Shown here one piece after another: positions 44,571 through 53,459 of a stretch of DNA of 64,000 nt. The notes beneath the pieces are model-generated. The model searched no databases and was not told where the DNA came from. It saw nothing but the letters and a program-made list of their open reading frames with translations. Origin of the DNA: Geobacter sp. (lineage in GTDB: Bacteria; Desulfobacterota; Desulfuromonadia; Geobacterales; Geobacteraceae); the NCBI GenBank assembly GCA_003314535.1, contig POSG01000008.1, positions 1 through 64,000 of the forward strand. Reading direction: 5' to 3'. The position numbers were made by a program, and so were the translations under genes. Positions within the stretch are counted from its first letter, which is position 1; every line of letters begins with the position of its first letter.

Positions 44571-45464
44571 TCACTCGTACCCCAGCTCCTTCAGCGCCCT
44601 GCCGCTTTCGCGCCAGTCCTTGTCCACCCTGACGAACAGCTCGAGGAAAACCCGCGTGCCCAGCAGCCGCTCGATGTCGGCCCGCGCCCGCATGCCGATC
44701 TTCTTCAGCATCTCGCCCTTCCTGCCGATGATGATCCCCTTCTGGGAATCGCGCTCCACGATGATGGTGGCCGAGATTGACACCAGACCATCGTCACGCT
44801 CGGTGAAGCTGTCCACCGTAACCGCAGTGGAATAGGGAATCTCGTCCCTGGTGAAGCGGAAAACCTTCTCCCTCACCATCTCCGCCACCACGAAGCGCTC
44901 GGGCACGTCGGTCAGGATGTCGTCCGGGTAATAGGGCACTCCCTCCGGGAGCAGGTCCGAAACCAGCCTTACCAGCAATTCCACGCCGTCCCCGGTGGCG
45001 GCCGATACGGGCACGATCTCACGAAAGGGAAACAGGGAGGCATGGAAGGAGATCAGCTCCAGGAGCTTTTCCTTCTCCACCAGGTCGATCTTGTTCACCG
45101 CCAGAATGACCGGCGCACCTGCCCCCTTTATGATATCCAGCAGCAGATCATCCTTCTTGAGCCCGCAGGTGACTGCGTCAACCAGCAGCAGCACGGCGTC
45201 CACGCCCTTCACCGAGGCAAGGGCCGCATCCATCATGGCGCGGTTGAAGCGCGAACGGGCCTGGTGTATGCCCGGGGTGTCAATGAAGACGATCTGTGCA
45301 TCGGGCAGGGTGTGAATTCCCTGGATCCGGTTGCGGGTGGTCTGGGGCTTGTCCGAGGTGATTACCACCTTTTCGCCCAGAATGCGGTTCAGGAGAGTGG
45401 ATTTCCCCACGTTGGGCCTGCCGATAATGGTCACGAATCCCGACCGGTAAAGTCTTTCAGTCAT
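44571..45464 (-). CDS. era: GTPase Era
   Basis: 297 residues. G1 [10 protein letters not shown]3 DTPG, G4 NKID and the C-terminal KH domain ([23 protein letters not shown]) that binds the 3' end of 16S rRNA. Essential for small-subunit assembly. I use ATG 45464 with AAAGGAT upstream; it overlaps the end of the radical SAM gene by 8 bases. Operon order is rnc, radical SAM, era; rnc-era linkage is common in bacteria. Confidence 0.96.
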   Translation of the reverse strand: MTERLYRSGFVTIIGRPNVGKSTLLNRILGEKVVITSDKPQTTRNRIQGIHTLPDAQIVFIDTPGIHQARSRFNRAMMDAALASVKGVDAVLLLVDAVTCGLKKDDLLLDIIKGAGAPVILAVNKIDLVEKEKLLELISFHASLFPFREIVPVSAATGDGVELLVRLVSDLLPEGVPYYPDDILTDVPERFVVAEMVREKVFRFTRDEIPYSTAVTVDSFTERDDGLVSISATIIVERDSQKGIIIGRKGEMLKKIGMRARADIERLLGTRVFLELFVRVDKDWRESGRALKELGYE

Positions 45465-46536
45465 TGTATGCATCCTTTGTGCTGTACCTGATGTTGTTGA
45501 ACAGGTCGCCGCGCCTGGTTTCATCAGGCAAAATCACGGCGACTTCATGGGAGGAATAGACGGGATCGGTCCGGACTCCTTCGATGCGAACCCCTTTCTC
45601 CCGGAGAAGGCGATCCATATTCGCCCGGCCCTGGCCGACCACGTCCGAGACCCGGGACGGATTGCACACGACGGTTGCAGACAGCCCGCCAGGAGCCTGT
45701 TCGCCGAGCAGTCGTGAAACAAGGTCATGGAACAGTTCCGCCTCCACCAGCTGCCTTAAGGCAGGGTGCCAGGGACCGGCCAGGACGGTCCCCGCCCTTT
45801 GCAGGTCCGCGGTCGGCTGGAGGCCAATGCGTATCACCGGGATGCCACGCAGGAGAGATCTGTGCAGCATGACCTTGCAGAGGGCAACCGCAGCTTCGAG
45901 GGACAATGGCTCATATGCCCCGCTGGCATGGAGGTCCGCCAGACCGGTCCCCGCGATGACCAGCGCCGGGTAGATGCGGATGAAGCCGGGGCCCATTTCG
46001 AGCACCCGCGACAGGGAATCCAGGGACTTCTCAGGCGTGTCGCCGGGAAGGCCGGGCATGAGCTGGGCCCCGACCGTCAGGTCCTGCTCCTTGAGACAAC
46101 CGAATGCCCGTTCAACAGCTGCCGCGTCATGGCCGCGCCCGGCCAGGGACAGGACTTGGTCATCCATGGATTGAATCCCAATCTCCACGGTCCTGACACC
46201 CAGGCTGCGCAGAAACCCGGCCCTTTCCGAATCAAGGCTGTCCGGGCGGGTGGACAACCGGACGGAACTCACCTCTCCGGAGGCGATAAGCGGCTGCAAA
46301 GGGAATAGGAGGCTTTCCTGGGTCGAATGGGGCAGACTCGTGAAGCTTCCGCCGAAAAAAGCAACCTCGACGGCAGGCCGGCCGCTGGTTCGGCGATACT
46401 CGCGAATCGTCTCCAGAATCAGGCCGGCTGAAGGGATCGCCCCTTCAGCCCCCGAAATCTTTCGTTGGTCGCAGAAAACGCACCGGTGGGGGCAGCCGCG
46501 GTGGGAAATGAAGAACGGAACGATGGGGGTTTTCAT
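45457..46536 (-). CDS. Radical SAM protein, Elp3-like N-terminal domain
   Basis: 359 residues. It starts with the cluster-binding motif CPHRCVFC (about 15-22), followed by [12 protein letters not shown] and the [16 protein letters not shown] and [10 protein letters not shown] segments seen in Elp3/HemN-like radical SAM enzymes. There is no acetyltransferase domain. The substrate is unknown; position between rnc and era suggests an RNA-related role, which is inference only. It overlaps both neighbours. Confidence 0.85.
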   Translation of the reverse strand: MKTPIVPFFISHRGCPHRCVFCDQRKISGAEGAIPSAGLILETIREYRRTSGRPAVEVAFFGGSFTSLPHSTQESLLFPLQPLIASGEVSSVRLSTRPDSLDSERAGFLRSLGVRTVEIGIQSMDDQVLSLAGRGHDAAAVERAFGCLKEQDLTVGAQLMPGLPGDTPEKSLDSLSRVLEMGPGFIRIYPALVIAGTGLADLHASGAYEPLSLEAAVALCKVMLHRSLLRGIPVIRIGLQPTADLQRAGTVLAGPWHPALRQLVEAELFHDLVSRLLGEQAPGGLSATVVCNPSRVSDVVGQGRANMDRLLREKGVRIEGVRTDPVYSSHEVAVILPDETRRGDLFNNIRYSTKDAYND

Positions 46537-47258
46537 GTGCCCTGTTCTGCCCGGCGCTGCTCCAAGAACAAGATCCCCTCCCGTGCGGCCACCTGCTCCG
46601 CCTCCTTCTTGCTCTTGCCGGTTCCGGTGCCGAAGGAATCCGCCCCCACCCTCACGATGGCGGTGAAAACCCTGTCATGGTCAGGTCCGGCAGCTTCTTC
46701 GTGAATATAGGAGGGGGTGATACCGAAGAGCGACTGGGACAACTCCTGCAGCCTGGTCTTGTAGTCCCTGCCGACGACATCACCGACGTTGCGCTCGAGA
46801 AGAGTCCCGAAAAACCTGTCCACGAACGCCGCCGCCGCATCGAAACCGCCATCCAGGTACACGGCAGCTGCCAGCGCCTCGAAGGCATCCGCCAGGATCG
46901 ACTTCTTGCTTCGTCCGCCGGTCTTTACCTCGCCACGCCCGAGGCGCAGGAATTCGCCCAGGCGGATTCCTCCCGCCAGTTCGGCAAGAGTGTCCTCGTC
47001 GACTATGGAAGCGCGTATGCGCGACAGATTCCCCTCACCGCTGCCCGGCATCAGCTCCATCAGCCGCCGGCTGACCAGGAGCCCCAGGACCGAGTCACCG
47101 AAGAATTCCAGGCGCTGGTTGTCCTTCAGCCCCCGCTCACGGGATTCGTTCACATAAGAGCGGTGCGTCAGAGCCTCGAGGAGAAGTTCATTGTTGCTGA
47201 AATGATAGTCGAGCGACAACTCGAGGTCATCGAGATTCGCATGCCTGTGGTTCTTCAT
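46533..47258 (-). CDS. rnc: Ribonuclease III
   Basis: 241 residues. The signature NQRLEFFGDSVLGLL (about 46-60) with catalytic Glu/Asp, second metal site in ILADAFEALAAAVYLDGG, and a C-terminal dsRNA-binding domain (KTRLQELSQSLFGITPSY ... GKSKKEAEQVAAREGI). It processes rRNA precursors and double-stranded RNAs, possibly including the palindromic repeat RNAs in this window. Stop overlaps the radical SAM gene as ATGA. Divergent from tmk. Confidence 0.96.
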   Translation of the reverse strand: MKNHRHANLDDLELSLDYHFSNNELLLEALTHRSYVNESRERGLKDNQRLEFFGDSVLGLLVSRRLMELMPGSGEGNLSRIRASIVDEDTLAELAGGIRLGEFLRLGRGEVKTGGRSKKSILADAFEALAAAVYLDGGFDAAAAFVDRFFGTLLERNVGDVVGRDYKTRLQELSQSLFGITPSYIHEEAAGPDHDRVFTAIVRVGADSFGTGTGKSKKEAEQVAAREGILFLEQRRAEQGT

Positions 47259-47373
47259 GGATATTGGTACTCTCTCCTGCCGGGCACGAAATTGCGCCCG
47301 GATAGTGCAATGTTCGAAGTATATCGGTTTGTCGGCATTTTATCAATATGCTCGGTATATGCGGCAGCATGTC

Positions 47374-47407
47374 AGACCTGCCAGGTTTCCGAAAAACTGG
47401 CAGGTCT
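47374..47407. repeat. Palindromic repeat, AGACCTGCCAGG type, copy 1
   Basis: AGACCTGCCAG and CTGGCAGGTCT form an 11-bp perfect stem around a 12-base loop in the gap between divergent rnc and tmk. A near-identical copy is at 53342. Confidence 0.75.
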
Positions 47408-47515
47408 CGTCTGAATGAGCGGCATCCCCCAGTATCCAGGGTTTTTATCTTGATTATATTTCTCCCCTACCCTATAATTTTGCATTTCATTACGAACGGA
47501 TCCGGAGAGCCTTCA

Positions 47516-48157
47516 ATGGCCTGTTTCATAACCTTCGAGGGAATCGAAGGGTGCGGCAAGACAACCCAGGTGCGCCTGCTCGCCGACCTTCTCGCGTCGA
47601 TGGGCCACGCCGTTACGGTGACGCGGGAACCAGGCGGCTGCGCCATCGCCGACCAGGTGCGGGCCATCCTGCTGGACGCGGAAAACCGCGCCCTGGTGCC
47701 CCTGGCGGAACTGCTGCTGTATGCCGCGGCCAGGGCGCAGCACGTGGAAGAGGTCATCCGGCCGGCCCTTGCAGCCGGCGGCATCGTCATCTGCGACCGC
47801 TTTACCGATGCCACCGTTGCCTACCAGGGTTACGGCAGGCTTCTGGACCTGGACCTGATCGACCGTTTGAACAGGATCGCGACCGGTGGAATCGCGCCGG
47901 ACCTGACGGTACTCCTGGACTGCCCTGAGGAAACCGGGCTGGCCAGGGCCATGGAACGCATCAATTCCACCGCCGGAGCACGGGAGGAACGCTTCGAGCA
48001 GGAATCCCTGAGGTTTCACCGCGCTGTCCGCCAGGGTTACCTCTGCCTCGCCGAAGCGGAGCCGCACAGATTCATGGTTCTTGACGCTACCCGCGGCATC
48101 GGTGAAACTGCCGCCGAAATCGCGGGTAAAATCCTGGCCAGGATCCCGAAGGGATAG
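47516..48157 (+). CDS. tmk: Thymidylate kinase
   Basis: 213 residues. P-loop FEGIEGCGKTT (7-17), DRx motif in ICDRFTDATVAYQG, and the lid region with REERFEQESLRFH. It phosphorylates dTMP to dTDP. GGAGAG precedes ATG 47516; an earlier frame from 47348 runs through the palindromic repeat and is not used. holB follows 4 bases later, the common tmk-holB pairing. Confidence 0.95.
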   Translation: MACFITFEGIEGCGKTTQVRLLADLLASMGHAVTVTREPGGCAIADQVRAILLDAENRALVPLAELLLYAAARAQHVEEVIRPALAAGGIVICDRFTDATVAYQGYGRLLDLDLIDRLNRIATGGIAPDLTVLLDCPEETGLARAMERINSTAGAREERFEQESLRFHRAVRQGYLCLAEAEPHRFMVLDATRGIGETAAEIAGKILARIPKG

Positions 48158-48161
48158 CTTC

Positions 48162-49154
48162 ATGCCCTTTTCCAGCATAGCCGGACAAGACAGGATCACA
48201 GCGCTGCTCAGGAAGTCGCTGGAGTCGGGCCGGATCTCCCACGCCTACCTTTTCGAGGGGATAGACGCCGGCTGCCTCATGGATACCGCTCTCGCCCTGG
48301 TGCAGGCGGTTTTCTGCGGCAAAACGGACGGATGCGGAGAATGCGAGTCATGCAGGAAAGTCTCGGGGCGGCGGCACCCCGACCTCCATTTCCTCCAGTC
48401 AGACGGCGCCTTCATCAAGGTCGACCAGATACGCGATCTTCAGAGGGAGCTATCGCTCCGCCCGTACCAGGCACGGAAGAAAGCATGCATAATAGAAGAT
48501 GCGGACCGGATGAATCCGGCGTCGGGAAACGCATTCCTCAAGACCTTGGAGGAGCCTCCCGGAGACGCGCTGCTCATACTGCTCACGACCCACGGCGAAG
48601 CGATCCTGCCGACCATACGCTCGCGCTGCCAGATCCTGCGTTTCCCCCCCCTGTCCACGGAGACTGTTGCCTCCCTCCTGCGGGATGGAGGAGCGGGCGA
48701 TGAGCAGGCCCGCATGGCGGCCGCCCTTGCCGGCGGAAGCCTGGCGCGGGCGCGTGATATTGCAGGCGCGGACTGGCTCCGGATGCGCAAGACCCTCCTC
48801 GAGAGGACCTCGCGCCTCTCCTGCAGGGATATTTTCCCGCTCCTGGAAACTGCGGAGGATTATTCCCGCGACCGGGAATCCGCCATCGAAGCAGTGGACA
48901 TGCTGAAGCTATTCTGGCGCGACATCCTGCTGTTCCGGGCAGGAAGCAGCGAGATAGCCAACCTCGACCTGCTGCCGCTGGTAAGTGACCTGTCGGAACG
49001 GCTGACAACAGAACAGATACTGGAGAAACTGGAGCGCATAACCATAACCGGCCAGGCACTGGCAAGAAACGTCAATCCCAGGCTGGCACTGGAAGTCCTC
49101 TTCATGGACCTCGAGGCAAACGGTCACGCGCAGGACGCGGGAACGGAAGCATGA
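48162..49154 (+). CDS. holB: DNA polymerase III subunit delta'
   Basis: 330 residues; clamp-loader subunit. It opens with the conserved FSSIAGQDRITALLRKSLESGRISHAYLFEG, has a zinc-finger-like CGECESC, the sensor region IIEDADRMNPASGNAFLKTLEEPP and SRCQILRF. The Walker A is degenerate, as in other delta' proteins. GGGATA precedes ATG 48162. Confidence 0.93.
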   Translation: MPFSSIAGQDRITALLRKSLESGRISHAYLFEGIDAGCLMDTALALVQAVFCGKTDGCGECESCRKVSGRRHPDLHFLQSDGAFIKVDQIRDLQRELSLRPYQARKKACIIEDADRMNPASGNAFLKTLEEPPGDALLILLTTHGEAILPTIRSRCQILRFPPLSTETVASLLRDGGAGDEQARMAAALAGGSLARARDIAGADWLRMRKTLLERTSRLSCRDIFPLLETAEDYSRDRESAIEAVDMLKLFWRDILLFRAGSSEIANLDLLPLVSDLSERLTTEQILEKLERITITGQALARNVNPRLALEVLFMDLEANGHAQDAGTEA

Positions 49155-49324
49155 TTGCTCGTGGCTCCTCAGCTTAGCCCGTGCCATGCTTGCGTCACCG
49201 CGCCTTGCCAGGAACCAAAATTCCTCGCAATTTGTGCGGTGAACTAACCGCACGGGACACAAGCGTGGAAAGGCATGCCTTTCCTTGACATATATTGTAT
49301 TGGGGCGAGCCCCCGGAGGAAGTA

Positions 49325-50275
49325 GTGGCGAAAATAGTGAAGATACAATTCCAGACTGCGGGCAAGCTGTATGATTTCCTCTCCGGAGACCTGCAACTGG
49401 AAACCAACGATAAGGTTATCGTGGAGACCGAGCGCGGGAAAAGCATCGGCATGGTGATCAAACAGCCCGTGGAGGTTGACGATGCGTCGCTTCCCGAAGG
49501 CATCAAGACGGTGCTCAGGAGCGCACGGCCCGAAGACCTTGAATCAGCGTCAAGGAACCGTGCAAAGGAAAAAGAAGCATTCGACTTCTGCCTGCACCGT
49601 ATCAAAGAGCGGAACATGGACATGAAGCTCGTCAGGGTCGAATACCTGTTCGACGGCAGCAAGGCGATCTTCTATTTCACAGCGGACGGCCGTATCGATT
49701 TCCGCGAGCTGGTGAAGGATCTTGCCCATGCATTCCGTACCCGGATCGAGATGCGGCAGATCGGCGTCCGTGACGAAGCAGGCATGGTGGGAGGAATCGG
49801 CATATGCGGCAGGGAGCTGTGCTGCGCCTCTTTCCTGCGCGAGTTCGAGCCGGTATCGGTGAAAATGGCCAAGGAACAGAACCTGGCGCTGAACCCCACC
49901 AAGATATCCGGGCAGTGCGGCCGCCTGCTCTGCTGCCTTTCATACGAATTCGAAACATACTGCACCCTGCGCAAGTGCCTTCCCAAGTGCGGCAAGAGGG
50001 TGAAGTGCGGCGAAATGGAAGGAGAAGTCGTCAAGCTGAACATCCTGGAGGGGACGGTGACGGTACGAACGGATGACCAGCAGGAATTCACCGCCTGCGG
50101 TGACGACATCCGGGTCGAACCGGGCGCGGACCGGCAGAAAAAGCCCGCCAGGGAAGGTGAAGAAGCAAAACCGAAGAAAATCCAGAAGGGGCGCCCACGC
50201 CAGGAATCCCCCCACGCCGGCAAGGCACGGGAGGACGCGGGCGGGAGCGCGGCTCCGAAAAAGGAGAAGCAATGA
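49325..50275 (+). CDS. ricT: PSP1-domain protein RicT (YaaT)
   Basis: 316 residues. The N-terminal PSP1 domain leads to the diagnostic Cys block GICGRELCCASFLREF, SGQCGRLLCCLSYE and LPKCGKRVKC. In Bacillus, YaaT/RicT joins RicA and RicF in an FeS complex that modulates RNase Y cleavage and phosphorelays. The C-terminal ~60 residues are a Lys/Glu-rich tail. The start is GTG 49325 with GGAGG upstream. It overlaps metG as ATGA. Confidence 0.9.
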   Translation: MAKIVKIQFQTAGKLYDFLSGDLQLETNDKVIVETERGKSIGMVIKQPVEVDDASLPEGIKTVLRSARPEDLESASRNRAKEKEAFDFCLHRIKERNMDMKLVRVEYLFDGSKAIFYFTADGRIDFRELVKDLAHAFRTRIEMRQIGVRDEAGMVGGIGICGRELCCASFLREFEPVSVKMAKEQNLALNPTKISGQCGRLLCCLSYEFETYCTLRKCLPKCGKRVKCGEMEGEVVKLNILEGTVTVRTDDQQEFTACGDDIRVEPGADRQKKPAREGEEAKPKKIQKGRPRQESPHAGKAREDAGGSAAPKKEKQ

Positions 50276-51801
50276 GCGATACCTATTACGTGACCACACC
50301 CATCTACTATGTGAATGATGTCCCCCACCTGGGGCATGCCTATACCACCCTGGCGGCGGATGTGCTGGCCCGCTACATGAAACTCAAAGGCCGGAAAGTG
50401 TTTTTCCTCACCGGAACCGACGAGCATGGCCAGAAGGTGGAGAAGGCTGCGAACGCGGCAGGCGAAACCCCGCTGGAACTGGCGGACCGCGTGGTCAAGA
50501 GGTACCAGGCCCTGTGGGAGAAGCTGAACATCTCCTACACCGACTTCATCCGCACCACCCAGGAACGGCACAAGAAGGGCGTGGCCGAGATCTTCTCCCG
50601 GGTCATGGCCCAGGGCGACATCTACCTGGGCGAATACGAGGACTGGTACTGCACTCCCTGCGAGACTTTCTGGACCGAGACCCAGCTCATCGACTTCAAA
50701 TGCCCCGACTGCAACCGCCCCACGGAGAAGCTCAAGGAGGAGTCCTACTTCTTCCGCATGAGCAAGTACCAGGAGCAGCTGCTGGCACACATAGAGGCAA
50801 ACCCGGATTTCATCCAGCCCAAGAGCAGGCGCAACGAGATCCTGGCGTTTGTCCGCGAAGGGTTGCGCGACCTTTCCGTTTCGCGCACTTCCTTCACCTG
50901 GGGGATACCGGTGCCGGGAAACGATCGCCATGTAATCTACGTCTGGTTCGACGCCCTGGCAAACTACATCACTGCATTGGGCTATCCCGACGAATCGGGC
51001 GATTTCGCGAGTTTCTGGCCCGCGGACGCTCACCTGATCGGCAAGGACATCCTCCGTTTCCACGCAGTCTACTGGCCCACTTTTCTCATGGCTGCCGGCC
51101 TGCCGCTGCCGAAGAAAGTCTTTGCCCACGGCTGGTGGACCGTCGAAGGACAGAAGATGAGCAAGAGCCTGCAGAACGTGGTGGAGCCGAACCTGCTCGT
51201 GGACAAGTACGGCGTGGACGCGGTCCGCTACTTCCTGATGCGGGAGGTCCCATTCGGACTGGACGGCGACTTTTCCCACGCGGCCATGGTCCATCGGATC
51301 AATTCCGACCTGGCCAATGACCTGGGCAACCTCCTGAACCGCTCAACGGCCATGGTCAACAAGTATTTCAAAGGAGTTGTCCAGGAACCGGAAGCGCCCT
51401 CCGAAACGGACAACGCATTCAGGGCCAGGACAGAGGCGCTTCCCGGCGTGCTGGAATCCTGCCTGGACGACCTGGCCTTCAGCAAGGCCCTGCAGGCACT
51501 CTGGGACGTAATATCGGCCGGAAACAAGTACATCGACGAAACCGCGCCCTGGACCCTCGCCAAGGACCCGGGACTCAAGGGACGCCTGGCAACGGTCATG
51601 TACCACATCCTGGAATCCCAGCGGATCGTCTATCACCTCCTCTTCCCGTTCATGCCTGACACCGCAAGCAAGGGGCTCGCATACCTTGGCTGGACTGAGC
51701 CGGTTTCCGAGGCGGGAATCGGCTGGGGCGGATTGAAGCCCGGCACCGTCATAGCCAAGGCCGAGCCGCTGTTTCCCAGGATTGAGGAAAGGGGGGAATA
51801 G
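50272..51801 (+). CDS. metG: Methionyl-tRNA synthetase
   Basis: 509 residues, class Ia. HIGH-type motif HLGHAYTT near residue 19, zinc-binding-region Cys in CTPCETF and CPDC, KMSKS as QKMSKSLQN, and the anticodon-binding helical domain. It is the shorter form without the C-terminal tRNA-binding (Trbp111-like) domain. Coupled to ricT, an arrangement seen in other bacteria. Confidence 0.95.
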   Translation: MSDTYYVTTPIYYVNDVPHLGHAYTTLAADVLARYMKLKGRKVFFLTGTDEHGQKVEKAANAAGETPLELADRVVKRYQALWEKLNISYTDFIRTTQERHKKGVAEIFSRVMAQGDIYLGEYEDWYCTPCETFWTETQLIDFKCPDCNRPTEKLKEESYFFRMSKYQEQLLAHIEANPDFIQPKSRRNEILAFVREGLRDLSVSRTSFTWGIPVPGNDRHVIYVWFDALANYITALGYPDESGDFASFWPADAHLIGKDILRFHAVYWPTFLMAAGLPLPKKVFAHGWWTVEGQKMSKSLQNVVEPNLLVDKYGVDAVRYFLMREVPFGLDGDFSHAAMVHRINSDLANDLGNLLNRSTAMVNKYFKGVVQEPEAPSETDNAFRARTEALPGVLESCLDDLAFSKALQALWDVISAGNKYIDETAPWTLAKDPGLKGRLATVMYHILESQRIVYHLLFPFMPDTASKGLAYLGWTEPVSEAGIGWGGLKPGTVIAKAEPLFPRIEERGE

Positions 51802-51819
51802 GTCCGGCGCAATAAAATA

Positions 51820-51841
51820 CCCCAAGCTGGGCAACTTGGGG
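51820..51841. terminator. Shared hairpin between metG and the convergent small gene
   Basis: CCCCAAG and CTTGGGG pair around an 8-base loop 18 bases past the metG stop. On the minus strand it is followed by TATTTTATT, so it works best as a terminator for the 51949-52290 gene. Confidence 0.65.
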
Positions 51842-51948
51842 TGGAAGAAAGGATATGGGAGAATATCCAAATATTCTATGGGGCGTAATATATCATACGA
51901 CATAACGTAATGCAAGGAAAAACCTGGAGCGAAAAAGACAGGCCGGCA

Positions 51949-52290
51949 TCATCCGGCGACAACATTTTCCGGCTCTCTCCCATAACAGCAGCACAGGGTA
52001 TCAAGCATCAACGCAGTGAAACTCAGTTCGGAATCATTGATCGTTTCAGGCTTTTGTTCCAACAAAGCTCTCATGCCATGGGCTATGTTGCTTGACACGA
52101 TCACGTCGGCCTGTGTAAGCGACTGGAGATTTCTGACCAGGCATGAAATGGACAGGTCCCTGGAGATGACGAGAACATTAATGCCATTGTCCGGGGCGCA
52201 TGGCCCTGGCGACTCGGGGATGCTTCCACTTATCCCCGAGATGCTTCTCACATATCGGGCCTTGTTCAGGGCGTCTTCAATTCTACTCAT
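51949..52290 (-). CDS. Small protein with tyrosine-autokinase-like N-terminus
   Basis: 113 residues. The start MSRIEDALNKA matches the conserved first residues of exopolysaccharide (XrtA-associated) tyrosine autokinases, but the kinase domain with Walker motifs is absent. The rest (INVLVISRDLSISCLVRNLQSL..ADVIVSSN) resembles a short receiver-like or Rossmann strand pattern. I use ATG 52290 with GCGGGATG upstream. It may be a truncated relative or a small partner that mimics the kinase's oligomerising helix. Unknown function; linkage to the PEP-CTERM/exosortase system is speculation. Confidence 0.6.
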   Translation of the reverse strand: MSRIEDALNKARYVRSISGISGSIPESPGPCAPDNGINVLVISRDLSISCLVRNLQSLTQADVIVSSNIAHGMRALLEQKPETINDSELSFTALMLDTLCCCYGREPENVVAG

Positions 52291-52332
52291 AAGCATCCCG
52301 CCTCGATTGCGACAGTTTCTCCAGGGCGACAA

Positions 52333-52600
52333 AAGCTTAACGTCTCTCCATTAGACCGATGCAACTTCAAGATTACAGGTTTATAACCAATTACGGCAGC
52401 ACTTGTCAAGCAGGGTTGAGGAAATCAGCCTTGTATACCTTATTTTTTATTGATTTTCTTTCGCGGCGACCAACCCCGACAAATATCCTTGTCATTGGAA
52501 CAGTTCTGGGATACATATCCATTCAGCCGGTTCGCTGTCAGGCAGCCATTTCTCCCACTGTTTCACACACCACCGGGTCCCACAAAAAGGAGCACAGAAC
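52333..52600. other. Intergenic region before methyltransferase
   Basis: About 270 bases with no gene. It holds the promoters for the divergent small gene and the methyltransferase; only the ribosome site AAGGAG just before 52601 is clear. Confidence 0.4.
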
Positions 52601-53302
52601 ATGTCCATCGATGACGCGTTCAACAAGTCAGCAGAGTATTACGACGAATGGATTCGGAAGGCGGTACCGGGATACGACGAACTGTTTGCCGCTGCACTGG
52701 AACTGATTCCCTTCCGTCCGGAGGAACCCGTGAACGTCCTCGACCTGGGCGCCGGGACGGGGCTCTTTTCCCTCAAGGTGCTTGACAAGTGCCCGCGAGG
52801 ACATTTCGTGCTCTGGGACGTGGCAGACAAGATGCTGGAAACGGCCCGCGAGAGATTCCGCGGTTTCGCCGGACAATTCCAGTTCGTGGTGGACGACTAC
52901 CGCAACCTGCCTGAAGCCGGGAGCTTTGACCTTGCCATATCGAGCCTTTCCATTCATCACCTGTACGATGAAGAAAAAAGGGAGCTGTCCCGCCGGATCC
53001 ACGGAGCCCTCCGTGAAAACGGGATCTTCATCAATATCGACCTGGTCAGGGGCCCGACACCCTTCCTTGAGGAACTGTACTGCAACAGCTGGTACGAAAA
53101 GATGCGGCGCGCCGGAGCGCCCGAGGAAGAGATCCGGGCCGGCATTGAACGGCGGATCGCCTACGACAGGGAAGCCTTCATGGAGGACCAGATACGCTGG
53201 CTGCGGGATGCCGGATTTGCCGACTCGGACTGCGTTTACCGAAACTGCAAGATGGGGCTGTTCATTGGCGTGAAAAGGACGCTGAAATCGCAGCTGAAGT
53301 GA
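52601..53302 (+). CDS. Class I SAM-dependent methyltransferase
   Basis: 233 residues. Motif I VLDLGAGTGLFSLKVLD (about 46-62), motif II VLWDVADKML, motif IV FDLAISSLSIHHL, and the post-motif ENGIFINIDLV. The fold is clear; the substrate is not. The ATG has AAGGAG upstream. The DUF2087 regulator follows it. Confidence 0.85.
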   Translation: MSIDDAFNKSAEYYDEWIRKAVPGYDELFAAALELIPFRPEEPVNVLDLGAGTGLFSLKVLDKCPRGHFVLWDVADKMLETARERFRGFAGQFQFVVDDYRNLPEAGSFDLAISSLSIHHLYDEEKRELSRRIHGALRENGIFINIDLVRGPTPFLEELYCNSWYEKMRRAGAPEEEIRAGIERRIAYDREAFMEDQIRWLRDAGFADSDCVYRNCKMGLFIGVKRTLKSQLK

Positions 53303-53341
53303 TAGGGCTGTGCACTATGGCAGCGATAAAACGGAAAACCC

Positions 53342-53374
53342 AGACCTGCCAGGTTTCGAAAACCTGGCAGGTCT
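53342..53374. repeat. Palindromic repeat, AGACCTGCCAGG type, copy 2
   Basis: AGACCTGCCAGGTTT pairs perfectly with AAACCTGGCAGGTCT around CGA, followed by TTTATTT. Same family as the copy at 47374. Here it is well placed to terminate the methyltransferase transcript. Confidence 0.8.
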
Positions 53375-53459
53375 TTATTTCGACGCATGCAAAAACAGAT
53401 TGACATGCAGATCCTGGTTCGCTATTTTACGTCGATACATATCGAATCAGGAGCCGCCA

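Noticed and set aside
49672-51294. 540-residue frame antisense to ricT and metG
   Set aside because: Shadow of two well-supported genes on the other strand.
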